Assembly: GCA_964521025.1 (NCBI GenBank)
Contig: CAZFPK010000007.1
Location: 42,425-106,424 of the forward strand
Source: DRTC01 sp964521025
Lineage (GTDB): Bacteria; Cloacimonadota; Cloacimonadia; Cloacimonadales; TCS61
DNA length: 64,000 nt
Direction: 5' to 3'
How positions within the stretch are numbered: position 1 is the first letter of the stretch; each line of letters starts with the position of its first letter. Both the position numbers and the translations under genes were made by a program. Below the pieces are notes generated by a model. The model had not been told where the DNA came from. It saw only the letters and a program-made list of their open reading frames with translations, and did no database searches. This document shows positions 1-7,303 of this stretch, piece after piece.

Positions 1-30
1 CGAAATTGATCGAGAAGTTAGGGATTTAAC

Positions 31-151
31 TGTCATTCCGAGGATTTTCCTGCTTAACTTTCGAGGAATCTTCAGCGAATATGAACCGGAAATATTTATT
101 AAGTTGTAGATTTTTCGTGAGAAAGATTTCATGAGAAACCTCAGAATGACA
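31..151. repeat. Dispersed repeat with GTCATTCC ends
   Basis: The stretch is bounded by TGTCATTCCGAG at 31-42 and the near-complementary CTCAGAATGACA at 140-151 (11 of 12 pair). Related ends occur at 2803 and 27976-28087, so this looks like a non-coding palindromic repeat family. It fills the space before the first gene. Confidence 0.6.
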
Positions 152-165
152 GAAATATCATATAT

Positions 166-1086
166 ATGAAAAATATCATCAAAATAATCTGGGTCTGTGT
201 TTTACTTTTTTCTTGCGGAAAGGACAATTCTTTCGATCCCAATTCTCCCAATCCAGATCAGACTTTAGAAGACCTGTTTTTTGGAACAGATTCAACTTTT
301 GATATTCTCACCTGGAACATTCAGGAATTTCCTAAAAATGGCTATACAACCATTAGTTATATAATGCAAATCATTAATGCTCTCGATATGGATGTGGTTG
401 CTCTGCAAGAAATCATCAGTGAAACGGATTTTGATTACTTGAGAAATTCACTTACCGGGTGGAACGGATTTCAAGCAACAAGTGCCGGATTCGAAATTAA
501 TCTTGCCTATTTATACAACGAGAATTCTGTTCAGGTTAACGATATTTTTGAAATTTTCATTTATGATGAAAGACCTTTTCCCAGAGCCCCGCTGGTTATG
601 GAATTGAACTGGAATTCGGTTCCGCTTGTTGTCATCAACAACCATTTGAAAGCAGGAGGAAATAATATCATCGAAATAGATGAATGGGACGAGGAACACC
701 GCCGTCTTGATGCCTGTATTCTGCTGGAAGAATATATTTCGGAAAATTATCCGGCTGAGAATGTTATTCTGCTTGGAGATTTGAATGATCGGCTGACGGA
801 TTCAATGGAAAACAATGTTTTTGCTGTTTTTCTCGATGATATTGAGAATTATTTTTTTACGGATACGGAAATTGCTGGTGGCGATGATTCCAATTGGTCT
901 TTCGATGACGGCGATAACCATTTAGACCATATCCTGATCACGAATGAACTTTTTGACGAGTTTGAAAATTCCGTATCCGAAGTACAGACCATTTTGATCG
1001 ATGAGTTCCTCCAGTTCGGCTGGCAGGAATATGACGATAATATTTCAGATCATCTGCCGGTTGGCTTGAAACTTGCATTTGATTGA
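166..1086 (+). CDS. Exported EEP-family phosphodiesterase, lipoprotein
   Basis: 306 aa. The N-terminus is a lipoprotein signal: a hydrophobic stretch ends in LLFSC-G, so the mature protein probably starts at Cys17. The rest is an endonuclease/exonuclease/phosphatase (DNase I-like) domain. The family's motifs are present in order: TWNIQEF (metal/Asn), VVALQEI (catalytic Glu), NNHLKAGG (His), LLGDLNDRL (Asp/Asn), LDHILI and SDHLPVGL (C-terminal Asp-His pair). Such enzymes cleave phosphodiester bonds in nucleic acids, phospholipids or inositol phosphates; the substrate cannot be read from sequence. It lies 15 bp upstream of a secreted protease and has a close paralogue at 2942, so the three are probably co-exported. 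All catalytic residues appear intact. Confidence 0.85.
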   Translation: MKNIIKIIWVCVLLFSCGKDNSFDPNSPNPDQTLEDLFFGTDSTFDILTWNIQEFPKNGYTTISYIMQIINALDMDVVALQEIISETDFDYLRNSLTGWNGFQATSAGFEINLAYLYNENSVQVNDIFEIFIYDERPFPRAPLVMELNWNSVPLVVINNHLKAGGNNIIEIDEWDEEHRRLDACILLEEYISENYPAENVILLGDLNDRLTDSMENNVFAVFLDDIENYFFTDTEIAGGDDSNWSFDDGDNHLDHILITNELFDEFENSVSEVQTILIDEFLQFGWQEYDDNISDHLPVGLKLAFD

Positions 1087-1101
1087 TCCTGAGGAGGAAT
1101 T

Positions 1102-2802
1102 ATGAGACAGAAATTTTTATTGGTCATACTTCTATTTTTAACGATGTATTTTTCAAATACGGCTGAAACAAAATATGTAAAGGGTGATATCCTGATCCGG
1201 TTGTATAAGGAAAATTCTGCTTTGGAAATCGCTGAAGATGATTTTGAAAATATCGATCTGCATTTCTGTAAACTTCTTTCATCAAGAATGAGTATCTGGC
1301 TCTGCAAATATGATCCTGAAAAAATAAATGATAAGAAAATTATCGGACGATTAAAAGATCATGATTTGATAAAAGAAGCCCAATTCAACCATTTTGTAAC
1401 CGCACGCTCGACTTTTCCGGATGATCCTTCTTTTAATGTTCAATGGAGTTTGGAAAACATCGGACAGTCCGGAGGAGTTTTCGATGCTGATATCGATGCT
1501 CCGGAAGCCTGGGATTATACGACCGGAGGTGTAACAGTTCTTGGTGACACGCTGGTAGTTGCAATTGTAGATGGTGGTTGCTACCTGGATCATGAAGACC
1601 TGAATTTATGGAAAAATCGTGATGAGATTCCCGGAAATGGTTTCGATGATGATGATAATGGATACATCGATGATTATGACGGATGGAATGCTTTTAACAG
1701 TAATGGAAATGTTCCTGTGAGCAGTCATGGAACGCATGTTTCCGGAATATCCGCTGCAATTGGAAATAATGGTATCGGAGTTTCGGGAGTGAACTGGAAT
1801 GCGCAAGTGATGCCGATCGCCGGTTCTTCCGGAACTGAATCGATAGTTATCGAAGCGTATGGATATGCTCTGGAAATGAGAGCAAGATATAATGAAACAG
1901 AAGGTGAATCCGGGGCTTTTGTGGTGGCAACGAATGCTTCTTTCGGAGTGAATTTTGGAAATCCGGATGACTACCCTTTGTGGTGTGCGATCTATGATTC
2001 TCTCGGAGTTGTCGGTGTTTTGAGTACCGGAGCAACGATGAACATCAATGCAGATGTCGATGTTACCGGCGATATGCCGACTGCCTGCGATAGCGATTAC
2101 CTGATCACAGTTACAAATACAACCAGGTATGACCAGAAGAATTCCGGGGCTGCTTACGGTTTGACAACTATCGATCTGGGCGCTCCGGGAACGCAAATAT
2201 ACTCGACAGATAATTATGATTCTTACAGTTATAAAACCGGAACTTCGATGGCAACTCCGCATGTTACGGGAGCAATTGCTTACCTTTATTCTGCTGCAAA
2301 TGAAGAATTTTTATTCCAATATCAGCAGCAGCCCGCTGAGACTGCTCTTATCATTAAACAATTCATACTGGATGGGACAGATACTCTCGATGATCTTTCA
2401 GGAATAACAGTTTCGGGCGGCAGGTTGAATATCTATAATTCCGCAGAACTTTTATTGGATACATCGGTTGATCGAGTTCCCGGTATTGAAACATCTTTGA
2501 GTTTATCAAATTTCCCAAATCCGTTCAGTTCCTCGACTACGATTTCTTTTCAAATTAGCAGCGAACAAAACCAACAAAACGAACAAACAAAACTTGAGAT
2601 TTATAATATCAAAGGACAAAAAGTAAAATCTTTGGAGTGCATGCGGCAGCTGTCTGATCCAAAAGCGACAGAGTCGCTTTCCACAATTACCTGGAACGGA
2701 AAAGATGAAAATAATATATTAGTCGGCAGCGGAATTTATTTTTATTGCTTGAAAGTAAACGGACAAATGAAAGTGTTAAATAAGATGATCTTGATGCGAT
2801 AA
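1102..2802 (+). CDS. Secreted subtilisin-like (S8) serine protease with C-terminal sorting-type domain
   Basis: 566 aa, starting behind GAGGAGG at 1090-1096. It has a signal peptide (about residues 1-20), a prodomain-like region, then the S8 triad: Asp in VAIVDGG (about 154), His in SSHGTHVSG (about 210) and Ser in GTSMATPHV (about 387). The last ~85 residues form a sorting-type/FlgD-like domain (FPNPFSSSTTISF, YNIKGQKVKSL, NGKDENNILVGSGIYFY). Such domains mark proteins for outer-membrane export or anchoring in Bacteroidota and relatives. The segment around residues 513-528 (CMRQLSDPKATESLS) is extra compared with the other copies of this domain in the window. At DNA level it contains a 7-bp inverted repeat (AAAGCGA/TCGCTTT at 2662-2680), which suggests a short repeat inserted in frame. 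Confidence 0.9.
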   Translation: MRQKFLLVILLFLTMYFSNTAETKYVKGDILIRLYKENSALEIAEDDFENIDLHFCKLLSSRMSIWLCKYDPEKINDKKIIGRLKDHDLIKEAQFNHFVTARSTFPDDPSFNVQWSLENIGQSGGVFDADIDAPEAWDYTTGGVTVLGDTLVVAIVDGGCYLDHEDLNLWKNRDEIPGNGFDDDDNGYIDDYDGWNAFNSNGNVPVSSHGTHVSGISAAIGNNGIGVSGVNWNAQVMPIAGSSGTESIVIEAYGYALEMRARYNETEGESGAFVVATNASFGVNFGNPDDYPLWCAIYDSLGVVGVLSTGATMNINADVDVTGDMPTACDSDYLITVTNTTRYDQKNSGAAYGLTTIDLGAPGTQIYSTDNYDSYSYKTGTSMATPHVTGAIAYLYSAANEEFLFQYQQQPAETALIIKQFILDGTDTLDDLSGITVSGGRLNIYNSAELLLDTSVDRVPGIETSLSLSNFPNPFSSSTTISFQISSEQNQQNEQTKLEIYNIKGQKVKSLECMRQLSDPKATESLSTITWNGKDENNILVGSGIYFYCLKVNGQMKVLNKMILMR

Positions 2803-2941
2803 TTGTCATTCCGACCAACAGCTGCAGGATGTTTTCTTTTGAGGAAAGTCCAAATAAAAGAAACATAATTTCGGATTCATTTTCCAAAAGAGAAAATACA
2901 TTTATTATATAATTCAAAATGATAAAAATGAAGGAAGCCAA

Positions 2942-3826
2942 ATGAAAAAAACAGTATCAGTAATTCTATCGGTAATTTGTATATTTCTATTTTCTGAAGA
3001 ACTGCCAAAAATCCGGTATGAAAAATTAGCATTCGGAACTGGAGAAACATTTGAAGTTATGACCTGGAATATTCAGAATTTTCCGAAAACGGAATTTACC
3101 ATCGATTATTCAGCCAGGATCATCGATGCGATAAATGCAGATTTGATCGGTCTGCAGGAAATCCAGAGCGATTCCGCATTTTTTGCTATGATCGACAAGC
3201 TCAATGATATCGATGCATACAATTGGAGCGGGTTTCGTGCAAATACGGATAAATGGAAAATGAATCTCGCTTACATCTATAAAACAGGGATCATCAAAGC
3301 GAAAAAGATCTATGAAATTTATGACGGCGATTATTATGCTTTTCCGCGCCGACCCCTGGTTATGGAATTCGAGTTCAAGGACGAACCTTTCGTGGTCATC
3401 AATAATCATCTGAAGGCAAAGTCCGGTAAAAAAAATCATGATCGGAGGATCGATGCCTGCCGGAAACTGGAAGAATTCATCGATGAAGAATTTCCAAACG
3501 CAAATGTTATTTTACTGGGAGATTTGAACGATCAGGTTACCGATCAGGAAGCAGAAAATGTTTTTCAAGTTTTCCTTGATGATCCTGAAAAATATAAATT
3601 CGCAGATTGGGAAATTGCGGCAGATGAAAATGCAGATTGGTCTTATCCGTATTGGAAATATCGCGGACATATCGATCATATCCTCATCTCCAACGAACTT
3701 TTCGATGAGTTTGAAAATGCGGAAGTGAAGACCATAACCATCGATAAATTTATGGAAGGCGGAGGTGATGCCCGTTATAAATATATTACGGATCATCGCC
3801 CGGTTGTGTTGAAGATGAGAATGTAG
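2942..3826 (+). CDS. Exported EEP-family phosphodiesterase (paralogue of 166-1086)
   Basis: 294 aa with an N-terminal signal peptide (about 1-20) but no lipobox Cys, so probably periplasmic or secreted rather than lipid-anchored. The DNase I-like fold motifs align one-for-one with the 166-1086 protein: TWNIQNF, LIGLQEI, NNHLKAK, LLGDLNDQV, IDHILI and TDHRPVVLKM. The paralogues bracket the subtilisin-like gene, consistent with a tandem duplication or an export cassette. A short hairpin with a T-run directly after the stop probably ends transcription. Confidence 0.85.
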   Translation: MKKTVSVILSVICIFLFSEELPKIRYEKLAFGTGETFEVMTWNIQNFPKTEFTIDYSARIIDAINADLIGLQEIQSDSAFFAMIDKLNDIDAYNWSGFRANTDKWKMNLAYIYKTGIIKAKKIYEIYDGDYYAFPRRPLVMEFEFKDEPFVVINNHLKAKSGKKNHDRRIDACRKLEEFIDEEFPNANVILLGDLNDQVTDQEAENVFQVFLDDPEKYKFADWEIAADENADWSYPYWKYRGHIDHILISNELFDEFENAEVKTITIDKFMEGGGDARYKYITDHRPVVLKMRM

Positions 3827-3827
3827 G

Positions 3828-3852
3828 ACAATTTGCCAAATTGTTTTTTTTT
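3828..3852 (+). terminator. Intrinsic terminator after the second EEP gene
   Basis: ACAATTT (3828-3834), loop GCC, AAATTGT (3838-3844), then a run of T to 3852, starting 2 bp after the stop codon. It also belongs to the ACAATT-type hairpins scattered through this window (5489, 5600, 7215, 13170). Confidence 0.6.
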
Positions 3853-4160
3853 CACAATAATTCTGAAGTCCTTTCATCACTTTAAAATAGAATTGCTTTT
3901 TGCTTATAAATGGTGCTGAACAATATTCGGAATTGACTTCAAAACATTATGTTACTCCCAATAATCATTAAAAAAAATATTGGATATCCTGACTTTTTAT
4001 GGAGATTATTCAACCCACTTTAATCCTCCTTTAAAAAGGGGAGATTTAGAGGGATTTTTTAATCTAGCATGATCTTTCTTGAAAACCAATATAAAAAATA
4101 AAGTGTTGACGAAATAGTCCTGCTAAAATTTAGATGTCTTCCGGAATAGCAGGGACAAAA
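3853..4160. repeat. Intergenic region with a CCTCCTTTAAAAAGGGGAG repeat
   Basis: No gene. It contains a short interspersed palindrome-type sequence at about 4022-4061 (TCCTCCTTTAAAAAGGGGAG followed by an ATTTAGAGGGATTTTT-like tail). A similar ctccctt/aagggag sequence occurs at 7040-7065. Nothing else was recognised. Confidence 0.4.
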
Positions 4161-5435
4161 ATGTATCTAAAAAGAGATTTAGAAAAACAGATTAGAAAAT
4201 TTCTCCACACACCTGAAATCATCGCAATTCTCGGAACCAGGCAAGTTGGGAAAACCACACTCCTAAAAAATCTTTTTGAAAATAATCCTGATTGCAAATT
4301 CATCACTTTTGAAGACAGAAATATCCTGACCATGTTCCGGGAAGACCTCGAGTCATTTTCGAAATTATACTTATCTGATAATAAAATTCTTATAATTGAT
4401 GAGTTTCAATATGCTCGGGAAGGTGGTCAAAAACTAAAATTTCTGTTTGATACGATTCCCGGTAAAAAAATAATCATCTCAGGTTCTTCTTCTTTTGATC
4501 TGACTAAACAAGCGATTAAATTCATGGTCGGCAGGATTTTTCAATTCCAACTTTATCCTTTCAGTTTTTATGAATTTTTATCTTATAAAGATGAAGAAGG
4601 TTTGAACTTGATTTTAATTCCATTTATTAGGAAGGTTCAGGAATGTGTTTCTACCAAAGAAGAAAAACTGCCCGAACTTTCCACAGTTATTTCAAACAGT
4701 TTTGCCAAAGAAGTTGATGAATATTCCATTTACGGAGGTTTTCCTAGAGTTGTTCTAACTAATGATAAAGAGGAAAAACAAGTCATCCTCAAAAATATTT
4801 TTTCCACTTATTTACTAAAAGAGATTCGAGAAATATTGAACCTGACCGACGACTTTAAGATCGAGAAATTAGCAAAATATTTAGGATTAAGGATTTCAGA
4901 TCTATTGCTGACAGAAGATGTTTCCGGTTTTGTCGGAACTAATCATAAAAAGACTGTTCAGTTGTTGAATATTTTGGAAAAAACATTTATCGTCGAATTG
5001 CTGAATCCGTTTTACACTAACAAACTGCTGGAGATAATCAAATCAAAGAAAGTATATTTTTCCGATCCGGGCTTTAGAAATGCCGTCATTCAAAATTTCC
5101 AGGAAATCGATTTACGAACAGACAAAGGTGCATTATATGAAAACTTTGTCTTTTCCGAACTGCAAAAAGCAGGAAAAAAAGTAAAGTATTGGCGGACAAA
5201 ATCCAAAGCAGAAGTTGATTTTATCCTGGAAATCAATTCCAAATTGATCCCAATAGAAGTTAAGTCTAATCTAACAAAACCTGTTCTACAGAGGTCTTTG
5301 ATCAGTTTTATCAAAAAGTATCGACCCGAAATCGCTTTTATTTTATCCCGCGATTATTATGATGTAAAAAAATATGAGAATACGATTGTTTATTTTTTGC
5401 CGTTGTTTTTGATGGGAGCAATTGGTGATTTATGA
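4161..5435 (+). CDS. AAA-family ATPase with DUF4143-type C-terminus
   Basis: 424 aa from ATG 4161, which has AGCAGGGA just upstream; an in-frame ATG at 4134 would add nine residues and lacks a comparable ribosome site. Domains: Walker A GTRQVGKTTL near the N-terminus, Walker B ILIIDEFQ, a sensor-like IISGSSSFDL, and a C-terminal PD-(D/E)XK-like half (YWRTKSKAEVDFIL, IPIEVKSN) typical of the AAA_14/DUF4143 family. These proteins are common in anaerobes and archaea; their role is poorly known, with NTP-driven DNA or regulatory functions proposed. A second member lies 300 bp downstream. Confidence 0.85.
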   Translation: MYLKRDLEKQIRKFLHTPEIIAILGTRQVGKTTLLKNLFENNPDCKFITFEDRNILTMFREDLESFSKLYLSDNKILIIDEFQYAREGGQKLKFLFDTIPGKKIIISGSSSFDLTKQAIKFMVGRIFQFQLYPFSFYEFLSYKDEEGLNLILIPFIRKVQECVSTKEEKLPELSTVISNSFAKEVDEYSIYGGFPRVVLTNDKEEKQVILKNIFSTYLLKEIREILNLTDDFKIEKLAKYLGLRISDLLLTEDVSGFVGTNHKKTVQLLNILEKTFIVELLNPFYTNKLLEIIKSKKVYFSDPGFRNAVIQNFQEIDLRTDKGALYENFVFSELQKAGKKVKYWRTKSKAEVDFILEINSKLIPIEVKSNLTKPVLQRSLISFIKKYRPEIAFILSRDYYDVKKYENTIVYFLPLFLMGAIGDL

Positions 5436-5488
5436 GAGTTATGAAGAAGAAGAATAACTTCCTGTGATTTTGAAGATAAGGAGTAGAA

Positions 5489-5619
5489 CAATTTGCTAAA
5501 TTGAGATGTATCACAATCAATCCTGATTGTGAGTGTGTTTTTTCTCAATCAATCTTGATTGTGAGTGTTTTTTCTCAAACAGGATTGTTTGAGTTACTGA
5601 ACAATTCAGGTGAATTGTT
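5489..5619. repeat. Cluster of five short palindromes
   Basis: Hairpin-forming palindromes follow one another: 5489-5503 (CAATTT/AAATTG), 5511-5532 (TCACAATCA/TGATTGTGA), about 5544-5563 (TCAATCA/TGATTG), 5574-5593 (CTCAAACA/TGTTTGAG) and 5600-5619 (AACAATTCA/TGAATTGTT). All lie between two ATPase genes. The stems differ but share an (A)CAATT/CAATC theme. No gene is supported in 5436-5737. Confidence 0.7.
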
Positions 5620-5737
5620 TTACGGATCTATCCCACCCATAATAGTGACTATTGGGTTAGACGGTTATGAGTCAAAATCGACTAATACGATTGACAAAAA
5701 AAACAACGAATAAAAAAATACCCCCGGAGGTAGAATT

Positions 5738-6970
5738 ATGGATCCGATCATAAGTGAATTAATCGCAACTCAATCTAAGATTATCAAATATGTTCCGAGA
5801 AGATGTAAAAGGTACTTATTTAAACAGATCGATTGGGAACAAAGAATGTTGGCTGTTACAGGAGCAAGAGGTACAGGAAAAACGACATTAGTATTGCAAT
5901 ATTTTTTGGAAAAATATAATGATGCAAAAAAATGTTTATATATTTCAGCGGATAATCCACTCGTCCTGAAAAAAGGATTATACGGAATTATTAATGAATA
6001 TTTCAAATTTTTCGGAGAATGCGTGATCGTCGATGAAGTTCATAAACAAAGAGACTGGTCGATTGCTATGAAAGCTCTTTATGATATTTTTCCTAATAAA
6101 AAATTCATCATTCTCGGAAGTTCAAAAATTGAGATCTTGCATCAAAAAAGCGATCTTTCCAGGCGATTAATGATCTACAATTTGAAACCTCTTTCCCTGC
6201 GAGAGTATATCGAGATGAAATATAAAATTGAATCGGATATCTATTTAATAGAAGATATTCTTCTTGATCAGATAAAAATTTCGAGTAAAATACTGGGAAA
6301 AATTGACCGGATGATTGGTATCTTCCACGAATTCTTAAGTTATGGAATGTATCCTTTTATATTGGAATGCAATGTAGAACAGTATTATGTGAAAATGAAC
6401 AACATCATAGACAAAATAATCTATGAAGATGTTCCAATGATCAAAGATATTAAAAGTTCATCTTCTCTGAACTTAAAAAAACTGATCGCTTTTATTTCGA
6501 TGTCAAAAATACCGACTCTAAATATCAGCTCACTCTGTACGGAGATTGGAATTTCTAAAGAAACTCTTTATGTATTTCTCGATCTTCTGGAACGAGCGGA
6601 TCTGCTTAATATTATCAGACCTAAAAAAAGTTCGGTCAGAACGATCAAGAATTCAAAAATACTTTTTTATTCGTCAAATATGTATTATACGATTGCGAAT
6701 GAATTGTGGCAACATGATGTTTTAAAAGGAAATATTCGAGAATCTTTTCTTGTTTCTCAGATAAAAGGATCGTATCCTATTTTTTCTTCGGAAGTTGTAG
6801 ATTTCTCGATTCAAAGTAGATATCTTGGATTCTGGGAATTCGAAGTCGGCGGTAAAAGTAAACAGAAAAAACAAATAAAAAATTTAGAGAATGGTTTTAT
6901 CCTGCGAGATGATACTGAAATTGGCTCAGGGAATATTATTCCTTTATACTTGTTTGGATTTCTGTATTAG
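5738..6970 (+). CDS. AAA-family ATPase related to the DUF4143 group
   Basis: 410 aa behind a strong CCCGGAGG site. Walker A is GARGTGKTTL (about residues 41-50) and Walker B is CVIVDEVHKQRDW; the following FIILGSSKIEI matches the sensor region of the upstream ATPase. A winged-helix-like middle region (LCTEIGISKETLYVFLDLLERA) is typical of the family. The C-terminal nuclease-like part is degenerate (VVDFSIQSR, WEFEVGGKSK) compared with the 4161-5435 protein, so any nuclease activity is doubtful. The function is unknown. The pair may be paralogues that diverged after duplication. Confidence 0.8.
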   Translation: MDPIISELIATQSKIIKYVPRRCKRYLFKQIDWEQRMLAVTGARGTGKTTLVLQYFLEKYNDAKKCLYISADNPLVLKKGLYGIINEYFKFFGECVIVDEVHKQRDWSIAMKALYDIFPNKKFIILGSSKIEILHQKSDLSRRLMIYNLKPLSLREYIEMKYKIESDIYLIEDILLDQIKISSKILGKIDRMIGIFHEFLSYGMYPFILECNVEQYYVKMNNIIDKIIYEDVPMIKDIKSSSSLNLKKLIAFISMSKIPTLNISSLCTEIGISKETLYVFLDLLERADLLNIIRPKKSSVRTIKNSKILFYSSNMYYTIANELWQHDVLKGNIRESFLVSQIKGSYPIFSSEVVDFSIQSRYLGFWEFEVGGKSKQKKQIKNLENGFILRDDTEIGSGNIIPLYLFGFLY

Positions 6971-6987
6971 AAAATGTATGTAGTATC

Positions 6988-7204
6988 TGAACGAAAACTC
7001 ACCCCCAGCTCCTCTCTAAACCCTCTTTAATTCTCCCTTTAGCGAAGGGAGATTTTAAGGACTTTCTGAAATTTGGAAAGAGAAGGGAGAATTTGAAATC
7101 ATTAACTTTTATTCCATAAGTGTTTCTCCTCTTTGTCAAAGATGGATGTATCTCCTGCGGAGATAATTGGGAGTTTGTGATAGAAAAAACTGAGTTTTCG
7201 TTCA
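6988..7204. mobile_element. MITE-like element with perfect 14-bp terminal inverted repeats
   Basis: TGAACGAAAACTCA (6988-7001) is exactly complementary to TGAGTTTTCGTTCA (7191-7204). The 217-bp unit carries internal palindromes (CTCCCTTT/GAAGGGAG near 7045; TCTCC/GGAGA near 7152) and no credible gene. No clear target-site duplication is visible. It sits 100 bp upstream of the DGR target gene. Confidence 0.6.
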
Positions 7205-7303
7205 AGCACTAGATAACAATTCAGACAAATTGTTTTACAAAATCATTGACTCCAATTCAACAATTAGAAAATTAAATCAAAAAAATTTACAGGGACAGAA
7301 AAT

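Noticed and set aside
1606..2262. 218-aa open frame on the - strand inside the subtilisin-like gene
   Set aside because: Antisense shadow; the + strand frame holds the complete S8 catalytic triad.
5501..5713. 70-aa open frame over the palindrome cluster
   Set aside because: Its sequence is the translation of repeated hairpins; no start signal.
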